DNA of 64,000 bases from Affinirhizobium lemnae (GCF_022968395.1 NZ_JALJQZ010000002.1:186001-250000), one strand, 5' to 3'; counted from the first letter of the stretch, positions 31,272 through 41,645 are shown. The notes: generated by a model from the letters alone, not told the origin. Made by a program: numbers and translations.

Positions 31272-34004
31272 ATGAGCCTTTCCCGCAAGGGCGCCTTTGA
31301 AACGCATCCGGCCTTGGCGCGCCGAGTCGCAACCAAGCGCTTCTTTGCGCGGCTCGTTCTCTTCCTCGAACGGCTGGCGCCAAAGCTTCTCGCGCCGCTT
31401 TCCATTCTGGCTCTGGCGCTGTCTGTTGCGTGGTTTGGCCTGTTCCGGCTTATGCCAGACATTGCACGCTGGGCCGTCTTCTTCATCTTCATTTTTGCCT
31501 TCCTGACATCTCTTCTGCCGCTCTCGCGCCTTCGCTGGCCTGCCGCTGCGGATGCTGACCGGCTGCTGGAAAAGCGCAATCATCTGCCGCACCAGCCCGT
31601 GGGCGTGCAGGAAGATGAACCGGCCTTTGATTCTCCCTTTGCCCGGGCGCTCTGGAAAGAACACCAGATCCGCATGGCGCAAAGGATTGCGGATCTGGAT
31701 GCCGGACTGCCGCAGCCGGATATCGCAAGCCATGACCGCTATGCGCTGCGCGCCATTCCGGCGCTTCTGGTTTTCGTGGCCTTTGCCTATTCCTATTCGA
31801 ATGGCGGCGGTTCTGTTGCAGACATCGTCAGTCCGTCTGCTCCGCCCGCCAAGACGGATCCGGATCTGCGCATCGATGCGTGGCTGACGCCGCCGTCCTA
31901 TACCGGTCGCGCCCCGATCTTCCTGACGGGCAACCAATCGCCGACGCTGGACAAGATCATGGTGCCGCAATTTTCGCAGCTGACCGTTCGAGTAACCGGT
32001 GGCGAAGGTGCCGAGTCGGTCAATTTCCTGCCCGTGGAAGGTGGCGCGCAGCGTCCGGTTCCCTTGCAGGATGAGCAGGCAAGGCCGGGCCAGACTGCAC
32101 CCGGTTCGCAACCGCAGTCGACAGCACAGGCGACCCCCGCGCCCGCCAGCCCTGTGAATGCGCCACGCACATATGCCATGAAGATCAATGAAAGCGGCGA
32201 TCTCTCTGTCAACGGTCAGCAGTGGCTGTTTGACGTCATTCCGGACAAGGTGCCGGAAATCGCCTTCGACAAGCCGCCGAGGCGCGCCGTCAACGGTGCG
32301 CTGGAGGTGATGGCCGTGGCGAAAGATGATTACGGGATCGTCAAGGCCGAGGCCAAGATTGAACCGGTCGAACGGCCCGCAGAAGGCGCGAAGCCATTGT
32401 TTCCTGTACCAGAATTCCGGCTGACGCTGCCCCGGCGCGGCAAGGAGCCGGAGATCCGCAGCACCACGAGCCGGGACCTGACGGAACATCCGCTCGCAGG
32501 CAAGCGGGTTCGCATCACGCTCGTTGCAACGGACGGCGCAGGGCAGGAAGGGCGCAGTGCGTCCGTGGAAATGATCATGCCCGGCAAGCGCTTTGTGGAG
32601 CCTCTCGCCGCAGCGGTGGCAGAGCAAAGGCAAGTCTTCGCGCTCGATACGCGACAGATGCCGCGCGCATTGGCGCTCAACCAGGCGCTTTCGCTGCGTC
32701 CGGACGAAACGATACCGAACCTAAGCCACTATCTGCTCATTCGTTCAGCCCGCGAGCGCATGAAGCTTGCCCGAACGGAAGAGCAGTTGAAGGATACCGC
32801 AGCCTATCTGTGGGAAATCGCGCTTGGTATCGAGGATGGCGATCTCTCGCAGGCGGAACGCAGGTTGCGCGATGCGCAGCAGGCGCTTCAGGACGCATTG
32901 CAGAACAATGCTTCGGAACAGGAAATCGCAAAGCTGATGCAGGAACTGCGTCAGGCCATGCAGAATTTCATGAACGAGCTTGCCCAGCGCATGCAGAACA
33001 TGCCGCAGTCGCAGCAGAACATGCAGGCGCAGAACACGATCCGCCAGCGCGATTTGCAACGGATGATGGACCAGATCGAAAATCTCGCCCGTTCCGGCAA
33101 CCGCGACGCCGCGCAGCAGATGCTTTCCGAATTGCAGCGGATGATGAACAATCTGCAGGCTGGGCGGATGCAGCGCCCGCAGCAGGGTCAACAGCAGCAA
33201 AGCAATCCGATGCGTGAGCAGATCGACCGTCTCGGCGAGATCATGCAGGAGCAGCAGCGGCTGATGGACCAGACGCACCGCCTGAATGAGGCCCTGCGGG
33301 ATCGCATGCAGCGCGGCAACCCGGACCAGCCCTATAATCAAGGGCAGAATCAGCAGGGTCAAAACCAGCAGGGCCAGAACCAGCAAGGTCAACAACAAGG
33401 CCAGCAGCAGGGCCAACAGGGCCAGAATGGGCAGCAGCAACCGGAGCAAATGACCGAGCAGCAGTTGCGCGAGGCGTTGAAGCAGTTGCGGGCGCAGCAG
33501 GAGGGGCTCGGCCAGAAGCTGGATCAGTTGCAAAAGGGCCTGAAGGAACTCGGCATGGATCCCGGCCAGAACTTTGGTCAGGCCCAGAAAGAAATGGGCA
33601 ATGCCGGCAAGGCGCTTGGCAATGCCGAGGGTGATCAGGCCGTAGAAGGCCAGGGCAATGCGCTGAACGCCTTGCGGCAGGGCGCCCAGAACATGATGAA
33701 CCAGATGATGCAGGCCATGCGCGGACAGCAGCCCGGCGAGGGCCAGGGGCAGGGCCAAGGTCCGGGACAGGCTGGCCAGGGCAACCAGCAGGGTCGTGAT
33801 CCACTCGGTCGCGAGACGGGCGGTACGGATGGCTTGCCGGATACGCGTCTGCGGGTGCCGGATGAAATCGATGCGCAGCAGGCGCGGCGCATTCTCGATG
33901 CCATTCGCGAAAAGCTGAACGATACGCTTCAGGGCACGATCGGCAATCCGATGTTCAACGATATGGAACGCCGCTATCTAGAGCGTTTGCTGGAGACGCG
34001 GTGA
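31272..34004 (+). CDS. TIGR02302-family membrane protein with Gln-rich C-terminus
   Basis: A 910-residue protein with two or three N-terminal transmembrane helices (about residues 38-80 and 155-170) and a large extracytoplasmic part with Ig-like strands. The long C-terminal half (about 520-840) is Gln/Met/Asn-rich and coiled-coil-like, including QGQNQQGQ-type repeats at about 690-725. This layout matches the TIGR02302 family, whose function is not established. The Gln repeats are encoded by imperfect CAG/CAA runs and may vary in length between strains. Confidence 0.85.
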   Translation: MSLSRKGAFETHPALARRVATKRFFARLVLFLERLAPKLLAPLSILALALSVAWFGLFRLMPDIARWAVFFIFIFAFLTSLLPLSRLRWPAAADADRLLEKRNHLPHQPVGVQEDEPAFDSPFARALWKEHQIRMAQRIADLDAGLPQPDIASHDRYALRAIPALLVFVAFAYSYSNGGGSVADIVSPSAPPAKTDPDLRIDAWLTPPSYTGRAPIFLTGNQSPTLDKIMVPQFSQLTVRVTGGEGAESVNFLPVEGGAQRPVPLQDEQARPGQTAPGSQPQSTAQATPAPASPVNAPRTYAMKINESGDLSVNGQQWLFDVIPDKVPEIAFDKPPRRAVNGALEVMAVAKDDYGIVKAEAKIEPVERPAEGAKPLFPVPEFRLTLPRRGKEPEIRSTTSRDLTEHPLAGKRVRITLVATDGAGQEGRSASVEMIMPGKRFVEPLAAAVAEQRQVFALDTRQMPRALALNQALSLRPDETIPNLSHYLLIRSARERMKLARTEEQLKDTAAYLWEIALGIEDGDLSQAERRLRDAQQALQDALQNNASEQEIAKLMQELRQAMQNFMNELAQRMQNMPQSQQNMQAQNTIRQRDLQRMMDQIENLARSGNRDAAQQMLSELQRMMNNLQAGRMQRPQQGQQQQSNPMREQIDRLGEIMQEQQRLMDQTHRLNEALRDRMQRGNPDQPYNQGQNQQGQNQQGQNQQGQQQGQQQGQQGQNGQQQPEQMTEQQLREALKQLRAQQEGLGQKLDQLQKGLKELGMDPGQNFGQAQKEMGNAGKALGNAEGDQAVEGQGNALNALRQGAQNMMNQMMQAMRGQQPGEGQGQGQGPGQAGQGNQQGRDPLGRETGGTDGLPDTRLRVPDEIDAQQARRILDAIREKLNDTLQGTIGNPMFNDMERRYLERLLETR

Positions 34005-34163
34005 TTAAAGCGGGTCGCGATCTTTCAGATTCGCTCCTGACGCTTTTATCTCTTTGGTTTGTCGCATGTTGTCATCGCAAAACCGCTGCACACTTTTGCG
34101 CGACATGCTAAAAGAGCCGCGGACGGGCAGCGGCTTCCTGCCATTCAAGCTAATCCGTCTTTA

Positions 34164-34538
34164 TCAAGCGGCGCGGGATGCTGTTGCCAAGGCCTGCGCT
34201 ACGGCGCGGCGGATATCGGGAAGCGCAAAGGGCTTGTCAACGACATCGATGATCTTTGCCATCAGGTCGTCGGCGCGTTCACGTTGTTCGGCATAACCGG
34301 TCATCAGCAGGATTTTCAGTTGCGGAAACTGATCTGCGGCACGGTGTGCCAGTTCGATGCCATCCATGACCGGCATGCGAATATCCGACAGGAGCAGATC
34401 GAAACTGTCCTCATTCAGACGTTCCAGCCCCTCTGCACCATCGGCAGCTTCATAGGTCTCATGGCCGTCGAGACGGAGCGCGCGAGCAACGAAGGAGCGC
34501 AGCGAATCTTCGTCTTCGGTGATCAGGATCTTGGCCAT
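34164..34538 (-). CDS. CpdR-like single-domain response regulator
   Basis: A receiver-only protein of about 124 residues. It has the acidic pair at Glu8-Asp9, phosphoacceptor Asp52 in LLLSDIRMPVMDG, Thr80 and Lys102. The sequence resembles CpdR, which when dephosphorylated localises ClpXP to degrade cell-cycle regulators such as CtrA in alphaproteobacteria. The start is ATG 34538; the frame to 34562 is longer by eight residues. No kinase gene is adjacent, as is usual for CpdR fed by the CckA-ChpT relay. Confidence 0.85.
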   Translation of the reverse strand: MAKILITEDEDSLRSFVARALRLDGHETYEAADGAEGLERLNEDSFDLLLSDIRMPVMDGIELAHRAADQFPQLKILLMTGYAEQRERADDLMAKIIDVVDKPFALPDIRRAVAQALATASRAA

Positions 34539-34661
34539 GGCTTGGGTTACTCCGTGCATCAATTCGGGACCCAGATGACCTGTTTTTCCTTTTCGAGGAG
34601 TAAAGATTTGCCGGCACGGGGTGTTGATGGTTAACGCCCCGTGTCTTTCCGAGCCTCTGTT

Positions 34662-35207
34662 CTATTCTGTATCGCCCTTGACGACGCCGACGAATGGCAG
34701 TTCGCGGAAGGCGTAGGCGACATCCATGCCGTAGCCGACAACGAAGTAATCCGGGCATTCGAAGCCCACATAATCCGCTTCCAGCTTTTCCTTGCGCTTC
34801 ACACTCTTGTCGAGAAGCACGGCGATTGTGACGTGACGCGCGCCGCGTTCATAGAGCAGTTCCTTCGCAAACTTCAGGGTGCGACCGGACTCCAGAATAT
34901 CGTCGATCAGCAGAACGTCGCGGTCCTTCACGTCGGAATCGATATCCTTGACGATCCGAACGCCTTGCGACACGGTGCCCGCGCCATAGCTGGAGAGGGT
35001 GATGAACTCGACTTCCGGCGCAAGACCGGTATCATGCAGCGCGCGCAGCAGATCGGCCGCAAAGATGAACGAGCCCTTCAGAACGGCAATCACCAGCAGG
35101 TCTTTTGTTGGGCCTTCGGCAATCTGCTTTGCCATGCTGCGGTTGCGCTCGGCAATCATTTCGGCGGTGAACAGCGGCTCGATAGTCTTGCCACGAACGA
35201 CAGGCAT
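34662..35207 (-). CDS. hpt: Hypoxanthine phosphoribosyltransferase
   Basis: A 181-residue type I PRTase with the PRPP loop DVLLIDDILESGRTL and the C-terminal base-binding region FVVGYGMDVAYAFRELPFVGVV. It salvages hypoxanthine and guanine to nucleotides. The start is ATG 35207, with an AAGGAG ribosome-binding site; the frame continues upstream to 35348 without family similarity. Confidence 0.95.
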   Translation of the reverse strand: MPVVRGKTIEPLFTAEMIAERNRSMAKQIAEGPTKDLLVIAVLKGSFIFAADLLRALHDTGLAPEVEFITLSSYGAGTVSQGVRIVKDIDSDVKDRDVLLIDDILESGRTLKFAKELLYERGARHVTIAVLLDKSVKRKEKLEADYVGFECPDYFVVGYGMDVAYAFRELPFVGVVKGDTE

Positions 35208-35350
35208 CAGCGTCTCCTTGGACTTCCGGTGCGGTTCTTGAGGATCTGCTCGCTGTGAAGGGGCGTGCATCTCCAAAACGAAAATCGGAGCAGGTGGGGC
35301 GGCGCCATCTTGCGCCTTTCCTGCTCCGTTCAAGGCACCGGATAGCACAA

Positions 35351-36079
35351 TCAGGAGTCTATGGCACCCGGTTCTATGAATGAAAGCTTCAATTGCGGGT
35401 TTTTTCCACCAGGATGGGGGATCCGGGCCGTGAAGCCGCGGCTTTGGTGCTGGCCAATTTCTGGGGCCGGAGGCTGGATGACCGTGGTAAAGACCACCTT
35501 GTCTCCCACCATCAGGTCGGCCCGCATGGGCTGTACCTTCCGGCTCACCATTCCGCGATTTTCAATGATGCCGTAAATCTGCAGGATCTGCATGCCGCCG
35601 CTATCGTGATTGGCGAGCGAGACATTCGTGATGTCCAGGCCTTGTGCTGCCTTGGGAGTGTCTGCCGAAATCAGCGAGAAGCCGCCGGAAAAGCCGAAGA
35701 CCATGACGAAAATGAAGGCGACAACGGCGGAAAAAAAGTCCGCTGACATTCGCATCAGTTTCTGCTCGATCCGCTCGATCAGGCTTGCCTTTGGGGAAAG
35801 CGCTGACTGGTTTCGAGCAGCAATATCAGGGCGTCTGGCGGGCTTTGGACGGGCGGTCTTCGGTCTGGTTGCGTTGTCATTGTGAAAGCCGGTGGGGGTG
35901 CGACGGGTTTCCTGCTCCCGCGATGTTTGTGTGGCGCTGTCGCGTACAGTTACAAACTCGGCATCTTCCACGATTCCGCGGCTCAAGGCACGACGGACTG
36001 ACTTTGATCCGAGCGAATCGGGAGGCAGGATATCGTAGCTGTTTTCGGACTTCGCACGCCGTGAGCGGAATGCATCCAT
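35351..36079 (-). CDS. Membrane protein divergent from ftsE (DUF3426-like)
   Basis: A 242-residue protein with a basic disordered N-terminal half, one transmembrane helix at about 116-137 (FFSAVVAFIFVMVFGFSGGFSLI) and a C-terminal domain (about 140-240) typical of DUF3426: NRGMVSRKVQPMRADLMVGDKVVFTTVIQPPAPEIG. Homologues at this locus often start with an MJ0042 CxxC zinc ribbon; no cysteine pair is present here. The function is unknown. Its position opposite ftsEX may hint at an envelope role. Confidence 0.75.
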   Translation of the reverse strand: MDAFRSRRAKSENSYDILPPDSLGSKSVRRALSRGIVEDAEFVTVRDSATQTSREQETRRTPTGFHNDNATRPKTARPKPARRPDIAARNQSALSPKASLIERIEQKLMRMSADFFSAVVAFIFVMVFGFSGGFSLISADTPKAAQGLDITNVSLANHDSGGMQILQIYGIIENRGMVSRKVQPMRADLMVGDKVVFTTVIQPPAPEIGQHQSRGFTARIPHPGGKNPQLKLSFIEPGAIDS

Positions 36080-36292
36080 AGCTTTCTCCGTGCTCTCGAT
36101 CCACGGCTTCGTGAACCGTAGGCATTGAAACCTCTTCCTGACAGTCGTAAAATCATATGGTTAATGCTTTGCAAACGGATCAGGCGACGGCAGGCTTTGC
36201 CATCGGCGAGAAAGGATCCGTCAACCCTTGCCGTTTACGAACGGTCGAGTCATCGTCACCCGAACACGAACGCCCTCACACTGGATGTCGCA

Positions 36293-36952
36293 TTGATTCA
36301 TTTCGAAAATGTCGGCCTGCGCTATGGCATGGGACCCGAAATCCTGCGGGATCTGACCTTCGATATCCCGCGGCGATCGTTTCAGTTTCTCACGGGACCA
36401 TCCGGGGCAGGCAAGACGACGCTGCTCCGGCTTCTGTTCATGTCGCTACAGCCGACACGCGGACTGATTCGCATGTTCGACCGGGATCTCTCGCAGATAC
36501 CACGCGCTGAATTGCCCATGTTGCGCCGGCGGGTTGGTATTGTCTTCCAGGATTTCCGCCTTCTGGATCACCTGACGACCTATGAAAACGTTGCTCTGCC
36601 TCTTCGTGTCCGGGGCAAGGATGAGGCAAGCTATCGGACAGATGTCATAGAGCTTCTGAAATGGGTGGGGCTGGGTGAGCGCATAAACGTGTTACCTCCG
36701 GTTCTCTCAGGCGGAGAGAAGCAGCGCGCGGCCATTGCCAGGGCGTTGATGGATCGACCGGAGATCCTTCTTGCCGACGAGCCAACCGGCAACGTGGATC
36801 CACCCATGGCACGGCGTCTGCTGAATCTGTTTCTGGAACTGAACCGGCTGGGCACGGCCGTGGTCATCGCCACCCATGATCTGGGGCTGATGGATCAGGT
36901 GGATGCGCGACGCATGATTCTGACCGAAGGGCGGCTTGACATCTATGAATGA
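36293..36952 (+). CDS. ftsE: Cell division ATP-binding protein FtsE
   Basis: An ABC ATPase of about 219 residues with Walker A GPSGAGKTT, signature LSGGEKQR and Walker B ILLADEPTGN. With FtsX it drives peptidoglycan hydrolase activation at the division site. I place the start at TTG 36293 because it gives the family N-terminus (IHFENVGLRYGMG). The frame extends to 36125 but the extra 56 residues are not family-like. Its last codons overlap the ftsX start. Confidence 0.94.
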   Translation: MIHFENVGLRYGMGPEILRDLTFDIPRRSFQFLTGPSGAGKTTLLRLLFMSLQPTRGLIRMFDRDLSQIPRAELPMLRRRVGIVFQDFRLLDHLTTYENVALPLRVRGKDEASYRTDVIELLKWVGLGERINVLPPVLSGGEKQRAAIARALMDRPEILLADEPTGNVDPPMARRLLNLFLELNRLGTAVVIATHDLGLMDQVDARRMILTEGRLDIYE

Positions 36953-38003
36953 CCTGAACCGCCTGAAAAACGCGCTGAAGAAATCCGGTTCAAAACCGGA
37001 AAAGAAAACGGCCACGCCTCATAGTTCGAGCTCCGGCGGGCGCAGAACGGAGATGCGTGTTCGTCCAACCGGCCCGATATTACCGCCGTCGAATATTCAG
37101 GGCAATGCGCTGATGGTCGTCATTGCCATCATGTCATTTCTCGCCTGCCTCACGTTCGGCGGGGTCAGCATGGTTCGAGCCACCGCTTCGAGCTGGGAGA
37201 GCCAGATTTCGCGTGAAATCACCATCCAGATCAAGCCGCAGGACGGGCTGGATATGGATGCGGCGCTCAAGAAGGCGCGGGATCTTGCACTGACCTTTGT
37301 CGGCACCAAGCAGGGCACCATCATGGATGATGCGGCGACCGCGCGTCTGCTGGAGCCGTGGTTGGGCGCAGGGCTTGACCTGAAGGAACTGCCGGTCCCA
37401 CGCCTCGTCATCATCACCATCGACGAGGCAAACCCGCCGGACTTCGCTGGAATGCGTGATCTGCTCAAGGCGGAGGTGCCGCAGGCCTTTCTCGACGATC
37501 ACCGCACCTGGGTGGACCGGCTCGTTTCCATGGCGCATACGACGGTCCTGATCGGAATGAGCATTCTGATTCTGGTTTTCACGGCCATGATCCTGACTGT
37601 CATCTTTGCCACGCGCGGAGCCCTTTCCGGCAACCGCCATATCGTGGAGGTTCTGCATTTCGTGGGCGCCGAGAGCGGCTTCGTGGCCAGCGAATTCCAG
37701 AAGCATTTCCTGAAAATCAGCCTGAAGGGATCGGCTGCCGGTGGGGCGCTTGCTGCGCTTCTGTTTGCGTCAGCCAGCCTTTGGCAGAGCAATTCGCTGG
37801 CTACGCCGCAGAGCGATCAGGCAACAGCCCTGTTTGGAACCTTTACGATCGATTTTTTCGGATATCTGGGAATTGTCGCAACCATGATCGTGATTGCGCT
37901 TTTGACCACGCTGACGGCGCGCTTTACGGTGATGCGGACGATCGACGAAATTGACCTGATCCGGTCCGACCCGGGTCGTTCCGATGGCATACCGTCATCG
38001 TGA
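36945..38003 (+). CDS. ftsX: Cell division protein FtsX
   Basis: A 352-residue permease subunit with a long basic N-terminal cytoplasmic tail, transmembrane helices at about 53-75, 195-220, 250-270 and 300-325, and a periplasmic loop between the first two. The start at ATG 36945 overlaps the ftsE stop by 8 bp, indicating translational coupling; a TTG at 36936 is an alternative. It partners FtsE. Confidence 0.94.
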   Translation: MNDLNRLKNALKKSGSKPEKKTATPHSSSSGGRRTEMRVRPTGPILPPSNIQGNALMVVIAIMSFLACLTFGGVSMVRATASSWESQISREITIQIKPQDGLDMDAALKKARDLALTFVGTKQGTIMDDAATARLLEPWLGAGLDLKELPVPRLVIITIDEANPPDFAGMRDLLKAEVPQAFLDDHRTWVDRLVSMAHTTVLIGMSILILVFTAMILTVIFATRGALSGNRHIVEVLHFVGAESGFVASEFQKHFLKISLKGSAAGGALAALLFASASLWQSNSLATPQSDQATALFGTFTIDFFGYLGIVATMIVIALLTTLTARFTVMRTIDEIDLIRSDPGRSDGIPSS

Positions 38004-38052
38004 GAGATGATTACCTCTGTTTTCCTCAATCAACTCGGGCTATCTACGGAAA

Positions 38053-38790
38053 ATGAGAGGTGACGAAGCAAAGCAGAGTACCGGGATTCCACAGATGTTA
38101 ACGCAACCGGGGCAGCGCGGATGGTTTCGTCGACATGGGCCCTTGCGGCGTATGCTGCGCTATATCGGCATTTTTCTGCTTCTGGTGATTGCGCTGCTCT
38201 TCGGTGGATTCCTGTGGTTTGCTGATACGGTCACCTCGCTGAAGGCGCCGGATGGCGTGAAAGCAGATGCCATCGTGGTGCTGACCGGAGGATATCAGCG
38301 GGTTGACCAGGCGGTCGGTCTGCTCCGGGACAAGGCGGGGCAAAGATTGTTGATCTCGGGTGCGCATCCTGCAGCTTCTCCCGGATCAATCCGTCGCGCG
38401 ACACAGGCCTCGCCCGATCTGTTCAGGTGCTGCGTGGATATCGGCTACGAAGCACTCGATACCATCGGTAATGCCAACGAGATCACCCGCTGGATCAGCG
38501 ACCATGATTATCGGTCCGTCCTGGTCGTAACGAACAACTATCACATGCCCCGAACCTTGCTGGAACTGCGACGGCGCGACCATCGAACGGAATTCATTCC
38601 CTATCCGGTCATCAATGCCGATCTCTCGCGAAAGGCCTGGTTTACGGAACCGGACGCCCTGCGCCTGATGCTGGCCGAATATGGCAAGATGGCAGCGGCC
38701 AGCATGCGGGCCGTGATTGGCTACAGCCAGAGCGACGGGTTGCGGTCCGAGCAGCAAATCGAGACCGAGAGCACGCAGCCGCGGCGTTGA
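38053..38790 (+). CDS. DUF218 (SanA/ElyC-like) membrane protein
   Basis: A 245-residue protein with one N-terminal helix (YIGIFLLLVIALLFGGFLWFA) and a DUF218 domain showing ADAIVVLTGG, RLLISGAHP and VVTNNYHMPRT. ElyC/SanA-type members influence peptidoglycan or lipid carrier recycling in the envelope. It lies 49 bp after ftsX and about 94 bp before plsC, all plus strand, so a four-gene transcript is plausible. Confidence 0.88.
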   Translation: MRGDEAKQSTGIPQMLTQPGQRGWFRRHGPLRRMLRYIGIFLLLVIALLFGGFLWFADTVTSLKAPDGVKADAIVVLTGGYQRVDQAVGLLRDKAGQRLLISGAHPAASPGSIRRATQASPDLFRCCVDIGYEALDTIGNANEITRWISDHDYRSVLVVTNNYHMPRTLLELRRRDHRTEFIPYPVINADLSRKAWFTEPDALRLMLAEYGKMAAASMRAVIGYSQSDGLRSEQQIETESTQPRR

Positions 38791-38884
38791 GTATTCTGAT
38801 TATCCCTTGCGGTTGATGGGATCTGCTTTCGCTTCGGCGGCTCATGGTGTAGGGACGGGCCATTCTGCCATTCGGAAGCGCCTG

Positions 38885-39679
38885 ATGCTTGCTCTGCGTT
38901 CGCAACTCTTCAATGTCTTGTTCTATGCAAACCTGATTGTCCGCATGATTGTGCTGACGCCGGTGTATTTTATGCTGCCGCGCAAAAAGGCCTATGCGAT
39001 CCCAAAAGCCTGGGCACGTTCCAATAACTGGCTGATGGAAAAGATCGTCGGGACGACCTTCGAGATCGAGGGGCTTGAAAACATCCCAGAGACAGGCTGC
39101 ATTTTCGCGCCAAAGCATCAAAGCTTCTGGGATACCTATGCCCTGCTGCCGTGGATGAGCGACCCGGTCTACATCCTGAAAAGAGAACTGACCTGGATTC
39201 CGCTGTTCGGCTGGTATCTCAAGAAGCAGCGGATGATTGCGGTCAATCGCGGTGCGCGCGGCAAGGTCATGGTCGATGTGATGCGACGTACCAAGCTTGA
39301 AATGAACAAAGGCCGCCAGTTGATCATCTATCCCGAAGGAACGCGCCGTCCACCGGGTGCCGAGCCCGCCTATCGCTATGGCATCGCGCGGATTTACCGC
39401 GATGTACAGGTGCCGGTCGTGCCGATTGCCATGCAGCCGGGCCTTTTCTGGCCTCGCCGCAGCACCATGCGCTATCCCGGCCATTTCAAAGTTCGTATTC
39501 TTCCTGCCATTCAGCCCGGCATGGACCCGGATGCCTTTTTCGAACATCTGATCGAAGTGCTTGAAAAGGCCAGCGATGAGGTGCTGCTACATGCCGTGGA
39601 GCGCAACCCCAATTTGCCGCTGCCGCCGACTGCCGCCAAGCGCGTTGCGGAACTGCGTCAGCAGACTGGCGAGCCATAA
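38885..39679 (+). CDS. plsC: 1-acyl-sn-glycerol-3-phosphate acyltransferase
   Basis: A protein of about 264 residues with the acyltransferase motifs HQSFWD (His78-x4-Asp83) and EGTR (151-154), and an N-terminal membrane helix. It makes phosphatidic acid from lysophosphatidic acid. The start is ATG 38885; the frame opens upstream to 38717, overlapping the DUF218 gene without family similarity. A strong terminator follows. Confidence 0.93.
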   Translation: MLALRSQLFNVLFYANLIVRMIVLTPVYFMLPRKKAYAIPKAWARSNNWLMEKIVGTTFEIEGLENIPETGCIFAPKHQSFWDTYALLPWMSDPVYILKRELTWIPLFGWYLKKQRMIAVNRGARGKVMVDVMRRTKLEMNKGRQLIIYPEGTRRPPGAEPAYRYGIARIYRDVQVPVVPIAMQPGLFWPRRSTMRYPGHFKVRILPAIQPGMDPDAFFEHLIEVLEKASDEVLLHAVERNPNLPLPPTAAKRVAELRQQTGEP

Positions 39680-39704
39680 CCTTTCAAAGCTGCAGGACTG
39701 CATA

Positions 39705-39735
39705 AAAAATGCCGCGTCATTGACGCGGCATTTTT
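39705..39735. terminator. Bidirectional rho-independent terminator
   Basis: AAAAATGCCGCGTCA (39705-39719) pairs with its complement at 39721-39735 around a very tight loop, with A-run and T-run on the two sides. It separates the convergent plsC and etfA genes and can stop both. Confidence 0.92.
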
Positions 39736-39753
39736 GTCTCAATTGATTTTGGA

Positions 39754-40683
39754 TCAGAGTGACTTTTGCAGTTCCGGCAGAAGTTCGAACAGATCGCCCA
39801 CGAGGCCGTAGTCAGCTACCTGGAAGATCGGGGCTTCCTCGTCCTTGTTGATGGCGACGATGACCTTCGAATCCTTCATGCCTGCAAGGTGCTGGATGGC
39901 ACCGGAAATGCCGCAGGCGATGTAGAGGTCGGGTGCAACTACCTTGCCGGTCTGGCCAACCTGCCAGTCGTTCGGGGCATAGCCAGCGTCGACCGCGGCG
40001 CGCGATGCGCCAACGGCTGCACCCAGCTTGTCTGCGAGCGGCAGGATGACTTCCTGGAACTTCTCGGACGAACCAAGCGCGCGGCCACCGGACACGATGA
40101 TCTTGGCGGAGGTCAGTTCAGGGCGATCGGACGACGACAGAGCATCTTCCACGAAGGAGGAGACGCCCGGATTGCCCGCTGCCGAAATGGCTTCCACTGA
40201 AGCTGAGCCGCCTTCGGCCGTTGCAGCGAAGGCTGCCGTGCGAACGGTGATCACCTTTTTGGCGTCGGTGGACTGTACGGTCTGGACAGCGTTACCGGCA
40301 TAGATCGGACGCTTGTAGGTGTCGGCAGAGACGACCTCGATGATTTCCGAAATCTGCATCACGTCCAGCAGGGCGGCCACGCGCGGCATGACGTTCTTGG
40401 CCGATGCGGTCGCTGCAGCGATGATGACATCGTAGGAGCCGGAGAGCGATACGACGAGATCGGCGAGCGGTTCCGCCAGGTTGTTTGCATAGGCGGCATC
40501 GTCGGCGAGCAGCACCTTCGATACGCCGGAAAGTTTCGCAGCAGCATCCGCCGCGCCCTTGGCGCCCGCGCCTGCCACCAGCACATGGACATCGCCGCCG
40601 ATCTTGGCAGCGGCAGTCAGTGCCTTTGCGGTCTGATCGGAGACGCTTGCGCCATCATGTTCCGCGAGAAGAAGAATAGCCAT
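39754..40683 (-). CDS. etfA: Electron transfer flavoprotein subunit alpha
   Basis: A 309-residue protein with the C-terminal FAD-binding signature [35 protein letters not shown] and [12 protein letters not shown]. EtfAB carries electrons from acyl-CoA dehydrogenases to ETF-quinone oxidoreductase. It lies 24 bp after etfB on the same strand. Confidence 0.97.
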   Translation of the reverse strand: MAILLLAEHDGASVSDQTAKALTAAAKIGGDVHVLVAGAGAKGAADAAAKLSGVSKVLLADDAAYANNLAEPLADLVVSLSGSYDVIIAAATASAKNVMPRVAALLDVMQISEIIEVVSADTYKRPIYAGNAVQTVQSTDAKKVITVRTAAFAATAEGGSASVEAISAAGNPGVSSFVEDALSSSDRPELTSAKIIVSGGRALGSSEKFQEVILPLADKLGAAVGASRAAVDAGYAPNDWQVGQTGKVVAPDLYIACGISGAIQHLAGMKDSKVIVAINKDEEAPIFQVADYGLVGDLFELLPELQKSL

Positions 40684-40707
40684 TTTACATTTCTCCCTTT
40701 CGTATCC

Positions 40708-41457
40708 TTAGAGGACGCCAGCTTCGGTTTTGAGCTTTTCGACGAGTTCGGCCACGCTCTTGACCTTGATCCCCGCCTTGCGGCCACCCGGCTCTTCGGT
40801 TTTCAGAACCTTGAGACGCGGCGCGAGGTCAACGCCGAAATCGGCGGGAGACTTCTTGTCGAGCGGCTTCTTCTTGGCCTTCATGATGTTTGGCAGAGAA
40901 GCATAACGCGGCTCGTTGAGGCGCAGGTCCGTCGTGACGATGGCGGGTAGCTTCACGTCGATCGTCTGGAGGCCACCATCGACTTCGCGCGTAACTTTCG
41001 CAGACCCTTCACCGATCTCGACCTTCGACGCAAAGGTTGCCTGACCCCATTTCAGCAGGGCTGCCAGCATCTGGCCGGTCTGGTTGCTATCGTCATCGAT
41101 GGCCTGTTTTCCAAGAATGACGAGACCAGGATTTTCTGCTTCGACCACGCCCTTTAGAAGCTTGGCAACGGCCAGCGGTTCCACGGCTTCATCCGTCTCG
41201 ATCAGGATGCCGCGATCGGCACCCATGGCGAGTGCCGTGCGGATTGTTTCTTCCGCCTTGGCTGGACCGATGGAAACGATAACGATCTCTTCTGCCTTGC
41301 CGGCTTCCTTGAGCCGCAGGGCTTCCTCCACCGAGATCTCATCGAACGGGTTCATCGACATCTTGACGTTTGCAAGCTCGACGCCCGTACCATCCGCCTT
41401 CACACGGATCTTTACGTTGTAATCAACTACCCGCTTTACAGGCACCAGGATCTTCAT
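40708..41457 (-). CDS. etfB: Electron transfer flavoprotein subunit beta
   Basis: A 249-residue protein beginning [19 protein letters not shown], with the AMP-binding region and the ETF-beta signature [32 protein letters not shown]. It forms the heterodimer with EtfA. The start is ATG 41457; a longer frame to 41520 is not family-like. Confidence 0.97.
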   Translation of the reverse strand: MKILVPVKRVVDYNVKIRVKADGTGVELANVKMSMNPFDEISVEEALRLKEAGKAEEIVIVSIGPAKAEETIRTALAMGADRGILIETDEAVEPLAVAKLLKGVVEAENPGLVILGKQAIDDDSNQTGQMLAALLKWGQATFASKVEIGEGSAKVTREVDGGLQTIDVKLPAIVTTDLRLNEPRYASLPNIMKAKKKPLDKKSPADFGVDLAPRLKVLKTEEPGGRKAGIKVKSVAELVEKLKTEAGVL

Positions 41458-41645
41458 GACTTCCTTCCTCAATTCGACTGATGGGGAAAATGCGGCCTCT
41501 CCCGAACCGCTGATTGTCAATGGGCGACATGGATACGCATTTTTGCACCGAACACAAAGAGTTTTCAGCTCTTCGTAGATGTGGAATTGTCATGCTCCCA
41601 TTCCAAGAGCGACATTAGAGCCTGGCTGTGCAGTGTTTCCGGGGC

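Noticed and set aside
31230..32633. 467-residue minus-strand frame opposite the TIGR02302 gene
   Set aside because: Antisense shadow with atypical composition and no domains.
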